NCBI RefSeq assembly: GCF_020906515.1
Contig: NC_085854.1
Span: 2,418,001-2,482,000 of the forward strand
Direction of reading: 5' to 3'
Length of the DNA: 64,000 nucleotides
Source: Vanrija pseudolonga
Taxonomy: Eukaryota; Basidiomycota; Tremellomycetes; Trichosporonales; Trichosporonaceae
Each line of letters begins with the position of its first letter. Positions within the stretch are counted from its first letter, which is position 1. Below are positions 55,101 through 64,000 of this stretch, piece after piece. Below the pieces are notes generated by a model. That model did not search any database. It had not been told where the DNA came from and was given only the letters and a program-made list of their open reading frames with translations. Position numbers and translations under genes: made by a program.

Positions 55101-56116
55101 TGTACTCTACACCTTCGGGTACTGCTTCGGTGGCGAGTCCACTGCCGCTGGCTCGTCTTGTCGTCGCTATCCGACGCGAAAAGCGACGTTCCAGCGGACT
55201 ATTCGTCGAGCCTCCTGGACGCGAGTCCATTAGCGGAGAGTCGATCCCAGAGCTCGCGGGCGAGCCAGGCGAGTGGATGCTGAATCGATGTGATGCGCGG
55301 CTTCCCGCGCTGGCATTGCTCGTCTCGCGACTCAGCTCGCGCGACGATCGCTGGGGAGTTGACAGGTTATTCCGCAGCTGGTCTCCCGCGCTGTGGATGC
55401 TGTCAGATGTCGACTGACGCGCGCTGTTGCCGTTTGGACTGCGCGACGAGTCGATACTGAGCGAGGACATGGAGTTTGCTGATGGGCTCGCAAACCCTCG
55501 CCGCAAATGAGGAGCGTTGGACGGGTACTGGGGACATGTCAGCATCTCGGCTTCGCGCACACACAACGACATGACTGGAGCGTTCACTTACCCCTCCATC
55601 GAGGGCGCCCCGAGGCGCAGTGGCCATGGTGGTAACGTCGCTCTGTTGCGGGCTGGGCCGAGCAGTATGCGAGTCGTCGTATGGGCCGCCGTGAGGTACG
55701 GCGAGGTTATGATAGTGGCCAGACGCGTCGTCGTATCGTCTGGGAAGTCCGTGTTCGTCGAGCAGCTCGTCGTAGCCGCCGCCGCCGCCGCCGCCTCCGT
55801 GGCCGTTGCCGTTGCCGTTGGGGTTGCCGCCGCCGCCGTCACGGCCCGCCTTGACCCAGTCTTTAAAGTCTATACGCGGGTGGCCAAGTCCTACACCTGC
55901 AGCGCCGAGACCCACAGACCCAGGACCAAAATGGATGCCAGGTGACGCGGGCTGTGCATTGGGCGATCCGGGACGAGCCGGTGTTGTCGGCCCCAGAAAG
56001 AGGCCTGATGGAGGACGCCCCCACCTGCTTGTTGCCGGGACACGCTGGGTGGTGTCTGATGGCGAGTGCGAGTGCTGCTGCGTCGGCGACGAGTCGTATG
56101 CCGATGCGGATTGCAA
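52124..56116 (-). CDS. Large Ser/Arg-rich low-complexity protein, unknown function
   Basis: A 1295-residue protein from exons 55592-56116, 54619-55527 and 52124-54577, all phase 0. Most of it is Ser/Pro/Arg-rich and predicted disordered, with many SP and RxxS sites that could be kinase targets. The N-terminus has an IDFKDWVKAGRD block and a Gly-rich tract. ASVDERIREAEEKLARRASL is a likely short coiled coil. A 10-residue tandem repeat (RDF-x-RDSPL-x) lies near the middle. One ordered region is visible, from HGRNLVDAARLLDRKLEAAD through ATVKT-like helices to SDQAVRDLTDALLSR, probably a helical bundle. The C-terminus ends ASVSERFRKHLNGE. Codon use and splice sites show it is a real gene. The organisation resembles fungal cell-cortex or polarity proteins, but I cannot assign a family. 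Confidence 0.75.
53946..54044 (-). repeat. 30-bp coding tandem repeat
   Basis: Three full 30-bp units and part of a fourth encode RDF-x-RDSPL-x decapeptides within the 1295-residue protein. Each unit offers one SP phosphorylation-type site. Confidence 0.85.
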
Positions 56117-57622
56117 TAAAGATAGTGGAGGTGAAGGGTACGAGTGTTGCAGTGGTGGAGAAGAGTCAGGTTGCGGGCCGCTGTGTTTCGTCGACTATGG
56201 AAACCTCGGCGAGGGGTTGTCGCGGTCGCGCCGGCTGCTGGGCCAGGCTGTTGTCTGATCCTCAACGCGGGAACAGTCCAACCAGTCGGGTCTCGTCGTT
56301 GCATCTCACACATCCCCTCGCCATCCTGCACGTCGCCATCACTGTGCTGCAGCCTGTCTGCCCTGCCTGTCGGTCGGTCCGGTCGGTCGGCCGCACGCGC
56401 ACACACGCGTCAGACAAGTGTCCATGGTCTCGCCCCTCGCCCCCCCCTCCCTCGTTGCGTTGGCTTCCCGTCTTTCAACCCATGGCCAGCAGCAATGGTA
56501 GCTTTGCTTTATAAATTACCCCAAACAGTGTATTCGGCGCGTCACAGTCTGAAACTGATTTCCTTTTACGTAACAATGTAAGCTGGACATGGACATTGCC
56601 TCTGGCGGGAGGGGCGTCAAGCGGCGTCGAGTGGCGTCGAGGGAAGAGAGAGAGAGGCAGCTGTGCTGCTGCATGCTGCAGAGACGGGGCGTACCGAGGG
56701 GCGTCGAGCGGGTCAGGGAAGGGGCACACAAGAGTGCAGGCAGTGGACAAGCAGGGGGGGGGCGTCAGTGATCAAGTCAGAGGGGCGCACTGTAGCCGGC
56801 TGTTTGGGCCCTGCAACTTGGGCCTGCGCCCTGCTACCCTGCGGCCGCCCAACGAGGGCTTAAGTGGGCCCCCCCCCCCCCCTCTCCTCCTGCGTCTCAG
56901 TGCCTTTTTGGCTGGGCCCGGACCTAGACTAGACTACCTGATCTAATAGCCAGCCAGGCTGCCAAATAGCTAGGTTAAGTGACACGTGCAAAAAGGCAAA
57001 TAGGTCTAGCGGGGAGAGACACCTTGACGCCTTGACGCCCAAATACACGCCAAACACCTGTAGTGAGTGAGCCCAACCCAAATAGGGCGCGACCGCCGCG
57101 CGCCGCGCTGGCTGCACCGCGCGCGCATCGGCAAGCAACTTAAGGACCCGGTATAGGACACGGAGGACACGGGGAAACAACGGTACAACGGCAAGCTGGC
57201 CAGGTACCCAGCCAGTTGGGCCAGCCAGCCAGCGTCGCGCGCCGCCGCCGCCGCCCACCCCACCCATCATCACGGTACCCACACGTAACGGGCGACACGA
57301 GCGAGCGACAGGCGACACGGCGACCATCCTGCAACTCGACCCAACCCAATCCACCGGCCCACCACCACCACCACTACCACTCGACAACCCCACCCCACCC
57401 AACGACATCATCATCATCATCATCATCGACACCACCACCACACATCTTGCTCGTCTTCCTCGCCTTCCCTCGTCTTCCTTCCCTCCTTCCCTTCCCCCTA
57501 ACCCCAACCAATTGCTGCACACAAGCAACTTGGTCATCCAACTCGCTCTCTCATCCCTCTGCACCGCCTCATCACCCACACCTTCCCCCCACTCCCCGTC
57601 CCCTCCCCCCTCCCCCCTCGCC
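56117..57622. promoter_or_regulatory. Divergent promoter region, low-complexity gene / STE7
   Basis: A 1.5-kb region between two outward-facing genes. It contains a long C run near 56868-56882, a pyrimidine-rich (CAT)n-containing leader just before STE7 (57405-57430), and no supportable exon. Confidence 0.5.
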
Positions 57623-59480
57623 ATGTCCGACCGGACGCCCCGTGCATCCGCGGCACCCACTCTGCACCCATTCGCCGCTGCGGGCTCGTCGTCGGCGTCG
57701 CCATCACCTACCCCGTCGCCATCATCGTCATCACGGTCGGGCCCCTTTGGCATGATCAAGTCGTCCATCTCGCGCAAAAAGCCTGCAAACCTAGACATTT
57801 CGCGCAGCATTCCAAAGCCATCGGCCAGAGGCGCAGCAGTCGTAGGCCCCGATTCGGCAGGAAACCCAGACTGCACAGGCGTCACCTACATCCCAGAGGC
57901 AGACCGGCTCCGCGACGAGATTGCCCGCTTGCAGCTCTCGACGCCTTCCTCGTCGTCGTCGTACGCCTCGGGACCAGAGTCGCCGCCCGGTCTCTCGCCC
58001 TCGGCGGGGACGGGGACGGCTGCAGCAGCAGGCGGCTCGGCATCGCGCGATCCTGGACCTCCCCCGCCACGCCCACCGCGACGCCAGCAGGCTTCGCACT
58101 CGGGCGCCGACGCGTCGTCGACCCTGTCGCACTCTACGTCAGTGTCCACGCTCGACTCTACGCCCAGCCGTAAACACACAAAGGACAAGCACGCTGGTAA
58201 TGGCAGCAAGAGGAAAAAGGACAAGAATGGCGAGGATCTCGTCAAGGACGAGGACCTGCAGATCCTCGCCGACCTGGGTTCTGGCAACGGTGGCACCGTC
58301 ACAAAGGTCTGGAACAAGAAGCGCAAGTGTGTCATGGCGAGAAAGGTAGGCTATAGCAAATTGGGGGCAACCGCTAACCATCATAGCTCATTCTTGTCGA
58401 CGCCAAGCCCTCTGTGCGCAAGCAGATTCTTCGCGAGCTCCAGATCATGAACGACTGCAACTCGCCATTCATTGTGTCATACTATGGCTGTTTCCCAGTC
58501 GACGTGCACGTCGGCATCGTCATGGAATTCATGGACATTGGGTACGTCGTGGCTTTTTTGACAACACCACCCGCTGACCCCACTAGCTCCCTCGACTACA
58601 TCTACAGACATACCGGCCCCGTCCCCATTGACATTGTGGGCAAGGTTGCCGAGGCGGTGCTACGTGGCCTCGTTTACCTGTACGACGTCCATCGCATCAT
58701 CCACCGTGGTGCGTGTTGTTTCAAGGCACCAAACCCCCTTGTTGCGAGTGACCCCGCGCTGACGACAACACAGACATCAAGCCGTCCAACATTCTTGCCA
58801 ACACGGCCGGCGAGATCAAGATCTGCGACTTTGGTGTCTCGGGCGAGCTGATCAACTCGATTGCCAACACATTTGTCGGCACCAGCACCTACATGAGCGT
58901 GAGTCACCCGGAGTTGCCTGGGTACCTTGGCGGGAGTGGGAGTGGTAACTGACCCAGCCTTTAGCCGGAACGCATCCAGGGCGATGACTACACGATCAAG
59001 TCGGACGTCTGGTCGCTGGGCATCTCGCTGGTCGAGCTTGCCCACGGGCGCTTCCCGTTTGCCGAGCCGCCTGATGGATCGGGCGACGAAGGGGACGTGT
59101 ACGCCGACGACGACGGGACCCCTGTCGAGGACAAGTTTGACCCCGACGCTACGTTGCCTGCGTCTGCGCAGCGCCCAGACTTGAGCGCCAAGAGGCGAAA
59201 CCGCCGGCGCGGTGTGAGCCTCGGCGGTGGAGGCACGACCATGTCGATCCTCGACCTCCTCCAACACATTGTCAACGAGGCTGCGCCTCGTCTGGTCGAC
59301 CGAAACCAGCGCTTCCCGCTCACGGCGGTCACGTTTGTCGACTCGTGCCTCGACAAGGCCCCGCAGCGGCGCAAGAGCCCGCAGGAGCTGCTTGAAACCG
59401 ACTGGATCAAGGACTCGACCGTGACGGCCGACGACCTCAAGGCGTGGGCGCAGGGCGTCGCGAACCAGACCAAGGCTTAA
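57623..59480 (+). CDS. STE7: MAP kinase kinase, STE7/FUZ7 type
   Basis: Dual-specificity kinase of the pheromone/filamentation MAPK cascade. Exons are 57623-58345, 58387-58541, 58587-58708, 58774-58898 and 58965-59480, giving 546 residues. The P-loop is GSGNGGTV and the ATP lysine is in [24 protein letters not shown] and [10 protein letters not shown] are MEK-family blocks. The catalytic loop is HRDIKPSN (split by an intron after HR), with DFGVSG and an activation segment containing [17 protein letters not shown], where S-x-A-x-T is the MAPKKK target site. An Asp/Gly-rich insert before the last helices is typical of MEKs. Residues 51-59, RKKPANLDI, fit a MAPK docking D-site. The N-terminal 200 residues are Ser/Pro-rich. 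An in-frame upstream ATG at 57512 is less likely because the preceding codons read as leader. FUZ7 of Ustilago is the closest named relative I recall. Confidence 0.93.
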
Positions 59481-59757
59481 TTCAAACATGTCGACTGTCT
59501 TACCTCCACAATGATACCCTCCAACCCCAAACCCCATCAATCACCTCAACTTCACCAACAATAGCCCCCCTTGCTTGACCGCAGCGCGCGAAATTGTATA
59601 TATACGACGACGACCCGCGGGCTTGTACCCTGTCCATACACACTGCATACAGCACACGTACAGAGCGGCGAGGTGCGCCGGTGCGACCGCCGGGGCGCCG
59701 CACCTGCTGCTGATGTTACAATCAAATCATAAGGCGGGTGAGGGGGCGTTGCCAGAG

Positions 59758-60216
59758 TTACTTGTCCTTGGCCTCGAAGAGCTTGAGCAAGTCGTCGCGC
59801 TTGAACATTTTAGCGCAGTCGAGCGCGTTGGGCTGGCCGGCGTGGATGTCGGCGCCGCCATCGAGGAGGGTATGCACGACGTCGTTGTGTAGCTTGAAGA
59901 CGGCGCCGGCGATGGGGCTCTGGCCCTTTGCGTTGAGTGCGTCCGGGTCGGCGCCCTTGCCGAGGAGCATCTTGACCGTGTCCGCGTGGCCGTGGTACGC
60001 GGCGAGCATGAGGAGCGTGTCGCCCGACTGGTTGGTGAGGTTGGCGGGGATGCCGGCGTCGATGTATTGCTCGAGGTCGGCCGTCGTGCCCGCGCGCGCG
60101 AGGTCAAACAGCTTGCCCGCGAGCGCGATGGCCTCGGGCGGGAGCGTGTCGACCGTGGGCCGGGTGTGCGCGGTTGCGTCGGTGGCTGCGGCTGGGGCGA
60201 CGGGAGGGCCGGACAT
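59758..60216 (-). CDS. Small ankyrin-repeat protein
   Basis: A single-exon protein of 152 residues with about three ankyrin repeats: NQSGDTLLMLAAYHGHADTV, GADPDALNAKGQSPIAGAV and LLDGGADIHAGQPNALDCAK. The rest is a short helical N-terminus (EAIALAGKLFDLARAG) and a C-terminal helix. Similar small ankyrin proteins in fungi are cytosolic and act as binding adaptors, but no partner can be inferred. It converges with STE7 (277 bp between stops) and diverges from WSS1. Confidence 0.88.
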   Translation of the reverse strand: MSGPPVAPAAATDATAHTRPTVDTLPPEAIALAGKLFDLARAGTTADLEQYIDAGIPANLTNQSGDTLLMLAAYHGHADTVKMLLGKGADPDALNAKGQSPIAGAVFKLHNDVVHTLLDGGADIHAGQPNALDCAKMFKRDDLLKLFEAKDK

Positions 60217-60696
60217 GGTGATGTGTTGTGATGATGGGTGGATGCACGAGTGATGTTGTCGTCGTCGCTCGGCTTATTGAGCTGCCTGGCCGGATGCCGG
60301 GTGTAAGAAGACGTTGAGGCCGAACAAGTAAGTAGGCGCCGAATAGCGATGACGCCAATGGTGGAGGCTGGTTATCTGGCGGGTCAAGCGACGACGCGAC
60401 GTCGCGCCGCGGCGACGGTGAAGGTGGACGCTGTTCGCTGTGATTGCTGCCCTGCCGCCTTCGACATGCAACAGGTTCGAGGCGCTCACAGCGATCATGC
60501 ATGCATGCAAGTGCGCGGCGTGCGTGCCGCCGTAGAACTGGCAGCTGGCAGCTGGGGGGTGACTGGACTGCCGTCACCTCCACTCTGACGTATTGTTGTT
60601 GTCGAATTTCCACCTTCCTTCCTCTGTCTCCTCATCATCATCCTCTCCTCTCGTCCTCTCCTCTCCTCGTTGCACTCCACAACCGACATTGGCGCA
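60217..60696. promoter_or_regulatory. Divergent promoter region, ankyrin gene / WSS1
   Basis: A 480-bp region between two outward-facing start codons. It includes a short palindromic GCATGCATGC. No named element is evident. Confidence 0.5.
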
Positions 60697-62684
60697 ATGC
60701 AGCGCCCAGGCCAGTACGTCCCTCCTCCCTCTGTCCCTCATGCACCCGCTCGCGCCCGCGCTGACGCGCGCTCACAGCAAGATCAACCCCGTCGAGGCCA
60801 ATCCAAACGAGTATATAACCTTTATCCGCGCGCTACCGCGGTTCAAGGACCATGCGGTGGGTTTCTTCGTCCGAAGGGCAAGCTGACGCCGCAGGACGCC
60901 GAACACATCCTCAAGGCCGTCGCGGCGCAGACGAAGCGCATCTTCCGTGACCGCTTCATGCTAGTTGGCACCCTCGAGGAAGCAGGCTACAACCGTGTCT
61001 TTGCGGGCCGCAACTGGAACCACGGGCAGAGTATTGAGCTTGTCTTGCGGCGCGCGGACGGGCGGTTCCTGCCGTTGAAGTATATCATGGGGGTCATGTG
61101 CCATGAGATGGCGCACATCACTGTGAGTGGGGCGCAGGGGTGACCGCCTTCCTCCGCTGACGCCACAGCACATGAACCACGGGCCAGAGTTCCAGAAGGT
61201 ATGTGTGGCTCACCCAACACCAGCTGACGCCAGCTCAACGCTGCCATCAAGCGCGACGTGGCTGAGCTCCAGGCGAAGGGGCACTATGGCGACGGTGGGT
61301 GGCATACTGGCAGCGCAGGGCTGACGATAGGCTTCTGGTCGGACGGGCTGCGGCTAAGCGACCGCGCGCGTCTCGGGGCTGAAGGACTGAGTGGGTCACG
61401 CGGCCGACGTTCACCCACTAACACACAGAGGAGGACGACTTTCCAGAGTACATTTGTGGTGTCAGCGCGGGGTGAGTGACTGTGTCGGCGCAACTGTGTC
61501 GCGCAACGCTCACACCTCAGCGACGCCCGCAAGGCGCGCGGCGGTCGCCGAGCTGGCCGCGGCCCAGCGAGCTCCCGCGCCCCAGGCCTCGTGCAGGGCG
61601 AAGCGTCGCACCGCTCGGGCCGGCAGACAGACTACAATCGCAAGCCGGCACGGCGCACCAACGTCGACATGGGCGAGGGCGGGAGCCGGCTCGACGGGCT
61701 GCAGGGTGAGTCAGCTTGGCTGGACAATGTCTGACGCCAGCCATTACGAAGGAGGAGCGCGAGACGCGCAAGGCGGCGGTTGATCGTCGTGCCAAGCGAC
61801 TGCAGAAGCAGGGGCTGTCGCTTGCCAAGGCGAAGAAGCTCGCTGCGGAGGAGTATGATCGCGCGAACCCTTGGTTCAAGGAGGGCAGTTCGTATGGCAA
61901 GCGGTGAGTGGGGCTACAAAGTACGACCACCAGAGCCGTGCTCACGCCGCAGTGCCAAGTCCAAGACTGCGGCCGAGCTCCGGGCCGAGGCGGCTGAGCG
62001 TCGTCTGGCCGCCCTCGCTGGGCCGCCGCGCAACGGCGGTGCTGGCGTCAAGGAAGACCCCGACGAGCTCGACGAGCTCGACGAGCTGGAAGACGAGGAG
62101 CGTGACTTCAAGCCCGACATCAGCGACGACGACGACGACGTCATTCTCATCGAAGACCCGCACCTCTCTATCGAGGACCGCAAGGCCGAGCTCGAGTCTG
62201 AGATGACCGAGGCAGAGAGGGACATGCTTAGAGGCGGGTGGGACGAGTTTGTGGAGACGGCGGCAGCGACGTCAGCGTCGAAACGCAAGAGTCCCCCGGA
62301 GGCCGATGCCCGTGCCAACAAGAAGACTGCGGGCAGCTCGTCGACTTTGCCACACTCGCGCAAGTCCAACTCGGCGACGGCGACTAGCTTTGACCACGCG
62401 AGCATTGTCCGTCAAGCCCGCCTGCAGGCTGTGGGGCTCGCAGCAACGACGTCATTGCACACATCCCATCGCCTGGGTGGTGCAGGGACTGATGAGGGTC
62501 ACGGCAGCAACCCTGGTCGTCCGATCAAGCAAGAGATAACGACCGAGTGGCACTGCGCAATGTGTACTTTTATAAACGGTGTGGGCAGCCGTCGCTGTGG
62601 TGAGTTGGGCTGTCGGGCGCCGTGGGGTGGACTGGCTGACGGGGTCTAGAAATGTGTGATTCGTTGCCCGCCGATGAGGAGTAG
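60697..62684 (+). CDS. WSS1: WSS1-like SprT/WLM metalloprotease with SIM and NZF
   Basis: DNA-protein crosslink protease of the Wss1/SPRTN type, 515 residues in eleven exons (60697-60713, 60778-60856, 60895-61122, 61169-61198, 61234-61294, 61331-61390, 61429-61471, 61521-61705, 61741-61903, 61953-62599, 62650-62684). The start fits the WLM domain (KINPVEANPNEYITFIRALP). The zinc site is HEMAHITHMNH (His102, Glu103, His106, His112), split by an intron after HIT. A basic DNA-binding-like stretch follows. Residues about 347-357 hold DDDDDVILIED, a strong SUMO-interaction motif. The C-terminus is a RanBP2-type NZF finger (about 488-508, W-x-C-x2-C-TF...C-x-M-C). In yeast Wss1 acts on sumoylated crosslinked proteins with Cdc48, the partner of NPL4 at 23859-26079. 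The seventh exon boundary (61391-61428 intron) is the least certain. Confidence 0.9.
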
Positions 62685-63634
62685 GAGGAGCAATGCTGCT
62701 GCCCTTGTAGCGGTGTCAGGCCAGCCTGACCTGTTTAGCCCTGGCAGTGTCATTTCAGGCGTTTAATAGGTATTATTAGTATTGGGCGCATAGTGTAGAT
62801 GACTGTAGCATGTGTCGTGTCCACAATTCAAATTCAAGCAATGCATGTGTCTGGGTATGTCGTCTGCGTCGTCGCGTATCGCGCCGAGCTATGCATGGGG
62901 TTTGCATTGCATTAACTGGAGGCGATGCAAGGTGTCAACGAGTTGTAATAGAGTTGCCCTCTCTCTGCCTTTACGTGATATAGTCACCGGGCGCAAGCAA
63001 AGGGGCGCAATGCCACAGTGGGAAACGCCGACAGCGCCAGGCTGGCACGCAGTGGTGCTGACTGTGCACGCTGACACGACGTCCAAGACGAGGACAATGC
63101 GTCGTCAGCGACGATAAGTGCGTCAAGTGGTAGTGGTGGTGACGAGCATGCAGTGTGTGCTGACTGGCGCGTGAGCAGTGCGACGCGATGCATGCAGTGT
63201 GGTGGGGGGGAGAGTGTAGAGTGTGCAGTGTATGGTGTGCAGTGTACGTACGGCGTGTCGGGCAAAAGGGACCAGCCAGGGCAGGACAGCAGCAGCCAGC
63301 AGCATTCCTGGCAGTGTCGTTGCTGTCGTCGTCGCACGCGCGTGCAGTGTGTCGTTTCTGATTCCGGGACAGACAGACACAATACCCCAACCACCACCAC
63401 CGCAACACATCCACGCCGCGGTGTGTCAACTACATCAACGACGATACGACGACGACAGCGGCAGCAGCAGCAGCGAACAGAACCCAACGATAAGGATACG
63501 AACGACGAAGACGACGACGGCTGTATCGACGACGACACGTAACCCCCCCCCCCCCCCACGGCCTGGCGGACACGACCACGCCCTCCCCCCCCCGCCCGAT
63601 CCCAATCCCACGCGCACAGCGCGCACTAAACACC
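62685..63634. other. Intergenic, WSS1 to the last gene
   Basis: A 950-bp stretch. It includes GTGCAGTGT-type repeats near 63170-63250, a CGACGA-rich tract and a run of C at 63543-63557 shortly before the next start. No gene is supported. Confidence 0.45.
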
Positions 63635-64000
63635 ATGGTGAGTCGATGTCGTGGAGGGGGCCGTGCGGCGACGATGACCAGGCCGGCACTGCTGCTGCTG
63701 CTGGCCATTGTCATTGTCGTTGTCGGCGGCGGCGGCGTCGAGCCGCACCACGGTATCGCATGATGCATGCTGCGGGCGGTGACTAGGCGCCGCGCCGCGC
63801 CGCGCCTGCCCCCAGCCCGCGCTCACTCGCTCACTCGCCGCAGCCACCACCCAACCTCCCGCCGTCCAATCCGGACATTGCGACGCTCCTCCAGACGATC
63901 CAGTCGGAGCGCCGCAACCTCGAGGGCGCGCGCGCCGTCATGCGCGCCGTGCAGGCGTCGAGCCGCAACGAGGCCGTCATCCAGCAGGCGCAGAACGAGG
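63635..64000 (+). CDS. Partial gene, N-terminal HR1-like coiled-coil segment
   Basis: The ATG at 63635-63637 is followed at once by GTGAGT. The next exon starts after CGCCGCAG at 63844 and continues in frame to the window end. The protein begins MPPPNLPPSNPDIATLLQTI and goes on QSERRNLEGARAVMRAV, a helical, charged segment. The arrangement resembles an HR1/REM-1 Rho-binding repeat, as at the N-terminus of fungal PKC1, but only 54 residues are visible. The real family needs the sequence beyond the window. The first coding exon is the start codon alone, as in NPL4. Confidence 0.6.

Overview
This window is nuclear DNA of a GC-rich basidiomycete yeast. The genes carry many very short introns (34-76 bp is usual) with GTGAGT or GTGGGT donors and CTGAC or CTAAC branch sites just before the acceptor. 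Codons mostly end in C or G. The gene set (eIF5, a FUZ7/STE7-type MAPKK, a basidiomycete-style GPD1, a Rieske-AIF oxidoreductase) fits Tremellomycetes. A Trichosporonales yeast is my best guess, by inference only. I see no transposon, virus-like element or CRISPR array.

Layout. Positions 1-6500 hold a possible gene tail, then TIF5 (eIF5), a TauD-type dioxygenase and a sugar-porter MFS protein, all on plus. Positions 6727-23368 hold the most striking feature: eight tandem, same-strand paralogues, here called A to H. They encode acidic, probably nuclear proteins. Each has a short first exon, an acidic linker, a conserved core ending in FPHPxL / FPxxPI motifs, an internal cysteine cluster with Zn2Cys6-like spacing, and one or two C-terminal helical repeats. 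Three have an IDLT or VDLT SUMO-interaction-like motif near the start, and four have a psi-K-x-E SUMO-acceptor-like motif just after it. At least five share a 20-bp upstream element about 100-140 bp before the ATG. A ninth, dispersed member (I) lies at 42085-44431 on minus.

Positions 23859-27760 hold NPL4 (minus), head-to-head with a LENG1/Cir_N-like gene. After a 4.2-kb gene-poor stretch comes an orthodox aquaporin (31972-33232), then a second gene-poor stretch. A CCCH zinc-finger protein, the Rieske/FAD oxidoreductase and paralogue I follow on minus. Two intron-containing tRNA genes (Lys-CTT and Val-AAC, minus) sit at 46100-46276.

Positions 46891-50996 hold a divergent glycerol module: a glycerol-3-phosphatase-like HAD gene (minus) and GPD1 (plus) around a 1.7-kb intergenic region with five AGGGG motifs in 81 bp. 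Then come a 1295-residue low-complexity protein (minus), STE7 (plus), a small ankyrin protein (minus), WSS1 (plus) and the first exons of a gene running off the end.

Working together: GPD1, the phosphatase and the aquaporin form an osmolyte/water set. NPL4 and WSS1 both belong to the Cdc48/ubiquitin-SUMO pathway, and the paralogue array plus the CCCH protein carry SUMO-interaction-like motifs. Whether that co-location means anything is untested.
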